Source: Balanoglossus misakiensis
Taxonomy: Eukaryota; Hemichordata
Direction: 5' to 3'
Length of the DNA stretch: 64,000 nt
Assembly (NCBI GenBank): GCA_040954595.2
Contig: CM082579.2
Coordinates: 13,764,001-13,828,000, forward strand
In this document: positions 61,053 through 64,000 of the stretch, in pieces
Numbering within the stretch: position 1 is the first letter of the stretch
Layout: every line of letters begins with the position of its first letter
Notes under the pieces: model-generated
What the model was told of the DNA's origin: nothing
What the model saw: only the letters and a program-made list of their open reading frames with translations
Databases searched by the model: none
Position numbers and translations under genes: made by a program

Positions 61053-64000
61053 GTAATGCAAACACTTCACTTTGACATGGGTATTAAATGCATATGGGGA
61101 TTTCAGGTTGTTGAAAAATCTGTGGGTTAATACGTGTCCAAAAGCACTGTACTTTGACATTGCTAATGCAACAATGACATTGAATCTGATTCTTTGCATC
61201 AGGGTAAATGGCGTAGCAAGCTTTATGATGCATCAGGGTAGATAGTAATGCAAACACTTCACTTTGACATGGGTATTAAATGCATATGGGGATTTCAGGT
61301 TGTTGAAAAATCTGTGGGTTAATACGTGTCGAAAAGCACTGTACTTTGACATTGCTAATGCAATGATGACATTGAATCTGATTCTTTGCATCAGGGTAAA
61401 TGGCGTAGCAAGCTTTATGATGCATCAGGGTAGATAGTGATGCAAACACTTCACTTTGACATGGGTATAAAATGCCTACAGGGGGATTTAAAGTTGTCTG
61501 TAAATCCCTGGGTTAATATGTGTCCAAAAACACTGTACTTTGACATTGCTAATGCAGCGATGACATTGAATCTGATTCTTTGCATCAGGGTAAATGGCGA
61601 AGCAAGGTAGATGATGCATCAGGGTAGATAGTGATGCAAACACTTCACTTTGACATGGGTATTAAATGCATATGGGGATTTCAGGTTGTTGAAAAATCTG
61701 TGGGTTAATACGTGTCGAAAAGCACTGTACTTTGACATTGCTAATGCAATGATGACATTGAATCTGATTCTTTGCATCAGGGTAAATGGCGAAGCAAGGT
61801 TGATTATGCATCAGGGTAGATAGTGATGCAAGCCCTTCACTTTGACATGTGTATAAAATGCCTACAGGGGGATTTAAAGTTGTCTGTAAATCCCTGGGTT
61901 AATACGTGTCCAAAAGCACTGTACTTTGACATTGCTAATGCAACGATGACATTGAATCTGATTCTTTGCATCAGGGTAAATGGCGAAGCAAGGTTGATTA
62001 TGCATCAGGGTAGATAGTGATGCAAGCTCTGCACTTTGACATGGGTATAAAATGCCTACAGGGGGATTTAAAGTTGTCTGTAAATCCCTGGGTTAATATG
62101 TGGCGGAAAGCACTGTACTTTGACATTGCATATGCAATGGTGACATTGAATGGGATTCTTTGCATTAGGGCAAATGGCGAAGCAAGCTCAATTATGAATC
62201 AGAGTAGATGGTGATGCAAACTCTGCACTTTCACATGGGTATTTAATGTTAAATGTAAATCCATAGGTGAATACGTGGCCAAAAGCACTCTAATTTGACA
62301 TTGCTAATGGAACGATGACATTGAATCTGATTCTTTGCATCATGGCAAATGGCGAAGCAAGGTTTATGATGCATCAGAGTAGATAGTGATGCAATCACTT
62401 CACTTTGATATTGGTATTAAATGCATATGGGGATTTCAAGTTGATGATAAATCCCTGGGTTAATACGTGTCCAAAAGCACTATAATTTGACATTGCTAAT
62501 GCAACGATGACATTGAATCTGATTCTTTGCATCAGGGTATATGGCGTAGCAAGCTTTATGATGCATCAGGGTAGATAGTAATGCAAACACTTCACTTTGA
62601 CATGGGTATTAAAAGCATATGAGGATTTCAGGTTGTTGAAAAATCTGTGGGTTAATACGTGTCCAAAAGCACTGTACTTTGACATTGCTAATGCAACGAT
62701 GACATTGATTATGATTCTTTGCATCAGGGTAAATGGCATAGAAAGCTTTATGATGCATCAGGGTAGATAGTAATGCAAACACTTCACTTTGACATGGGTA
62801 TTAAATGCATATGGGGATTTCAGGTTGTTGAAAAATCTGTGGGTTAATACGTGTCCAAAAGCACTGTACTTTGACATTGCTAATGCAACAATGACATTGA
62901 ATCTGATTCTTTGCATCAGGGTAAATGGCGTAGCAAGCTTTATGATGCATCAGGGTAGATAGTAATGCAAACACTTCACTTTGACATGGGTATTAAATGC
63001 ATATGGGGATTTCAGGTTGTTGAAAAATCTGTGGGTTAATACGTGTCGAAAAGCACTGTACTTTGACATTGCTAATGCAATGATGACATTGAATCTGATT
63101 CTTTGCATCAGGGTAAATGGCGTAGCAAGCTTTATGATGCATCAGGGTAGATAGTGATGCAAACACTTCACTTTGACATGGGTATAAAATGCCTACAGGG
63201 GGATTTAAAGTTGTCTGTAAATCCCTGGGTTAATATGTGTCCAAAAACACTGTACTTTGACATTGCTAATGCAGCGATGACATTGAATCTGATTCTTTGC
63301 ATCAGGGTAAATGGCGAAGCAAGGTAGATGATGCATCAGGGTAGATAGTGATGCAAACACTTCACTTTGACATGGGTATTAAATGCATATGGGGATTTCA
63401 GGTTGTTGAAAAATCTGTGGGTTAATACGTGTCCAAAAGCACTGTACTTTGACATTGCATATGCAATGGTGACATTGAATGGGATTCTTTGCATTAGGGC
63501 AAATGGCGAAGCAAGCTCAATGATGCATCAGAGTAGATGGTGATGCAAACTCTGCACTTTCACATGGGTATTTAATGTTAAATGTAAATCCATAGGTTAA
63601 TACGTGGCCAAAAGCACTCTAATTTGACATTGCTAATGGAACGATGACATTGAATCTGATTCTCTGCATCAGGGCAAATGGCGAAGCAAGGTTGATGATG
63701 CATCAGGGTAGATAGTGATGCAATCACTTCACTTTGACATTGGTATTAAATGCATATGGGGATTTCAAGTTGATGATAAATCCCTGGGTTAATACGTGTC
63801 CAAAAGCACTGTACTTTGACATTGCTAATGCAACGATGACATTGAATCTGATTCTTTGCATCAGGGTATATGGCGTAGCAAGCTTTATGATGCATCAGGG
63901 TAGATAGTGATGCAAACACTTCACTTTGACATGGGTATTAAATGCATATGGGGATTTCAGGTTGTTGAAAAATCTGTGGGTTAATACGTGTCCAAAAGCA

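Larger units (their letters stand above)
32969..64000 (+). repeat. Satellite array of about 190 bp with higher-order structure
   Basis: Continuous tandem monomers run from CACTTTGACATGGG at 32969 to the window end, roughly 160 copies. Monomer classes: A and A' of 194 bp (GCCTACAGGGGGATTTAAAG), differing after GTTAATACGTG as TCC in A and GCGG or GCTG in A'; B of 192 bp (GATTTCAAGTTGATGATAAA); C of 192 bp (GATTTCAGGTTGTTGAAAAA); D of 175 bp (TTAATGTTAAATGTAAATCC, internally shortened). The order A-A'-D-B-C sums to 947 bp, the commonest higher-order period. Every monomer contains TTTGCATCAGG or TTTGCATTAGG, usually GATGCATCAG, and GTGATGCAA or a close variant. The mean size is near a nucleosomal repeat. 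No CENP-B box was noticed. The 64-65-codon frames in class A are not genes. Confidence 0.97.

Noticed and set aside
33515-62214. Many 64-65-codon open frames (MMQALHFDMG... type), some overlapping as TAG-TG
   Set aside because: They occur only because class A monomers lack stops in one frame. The apparent starts are GTG, the monomer length (194) is not a multiple of three, classes B, C and D break the frame, and an open frame on the opposite strand covers the same DNA. No splice or promoter context exists.
32969-64000. CRISPR array or other prokaryotic repeat system
   Set aside because: Repeats are contiguous monomers of about 190 bp without unique spacers, in clearly eukaryotic DNA.

Overview
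This is eukaryotic, animal-type nuclear DNA with very low gene density. The signs are GT/AG-bounded candidate exons, a glutamine-rich coding tail, DNA-transposon miniature elements, a SINE-like insertion with a target-site duplication, CpG decay, and about 31 kb of satellite with higher-order structure. The mix of repeats suggests a marine invertebrate (amphioxus, hemichordate, echinoderm or lophotrochozoan), but nothing visible fixes the species. No complete gene, bacterial operon, CRISPR array or intact transposase was found.

Layout. 1-4.4 kb: two small foldback elements, then two phase-compatible exons of a glutamine-rich protein carrying frame damage. 4.8-5.3 kb: a 69-bp minisatellite with kappaB-like palindromes. 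5.3-9.5 kb: mostly anonymous AT-rich DNA with one MITE and two small duplicated modules. 9.6-12.3 kb: a CpG-richer stretch with a retroelement-like tail and candidate 5' exons. 13.6-21.0 kb: a block of about 1.35 kb holding an apparent terminal coding exon, present three times. Around and between the copies lies an array of diverged repeats of about 0.65-0.96 kb that runs on to about 30.4 kb. 30.4-31.8 kb: pyrimidine tracts, a 54-56-bp minisatellite and a degenerate AT-rich repeat. 32.97-64.0 kb: one continuous satellite, roughly 160 monomers of 194, 192 or 175 bp, running off the window.

The satellite obeys simple arithmetic: 194+194+175+192+192 = 947 bp is the commonest higher-order unit, and the other periods (753, 1139, 1141, 1508, 1717, 2086 bp) are sums of the same monomers. 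Its left edge lies 3 bp from a shortened tRNA-like A-box/B-box pair. This suggests, without proving, that a tRNA-derived SINE seeded it or that Pol III could transcribe into it.

The Q-rich exons and the triplicated exon look like pieces of one or two real genes; neither could be named. Most other short open frames, including all 64-65-codon frames in the satellite, are by-products of repeat periodicity.
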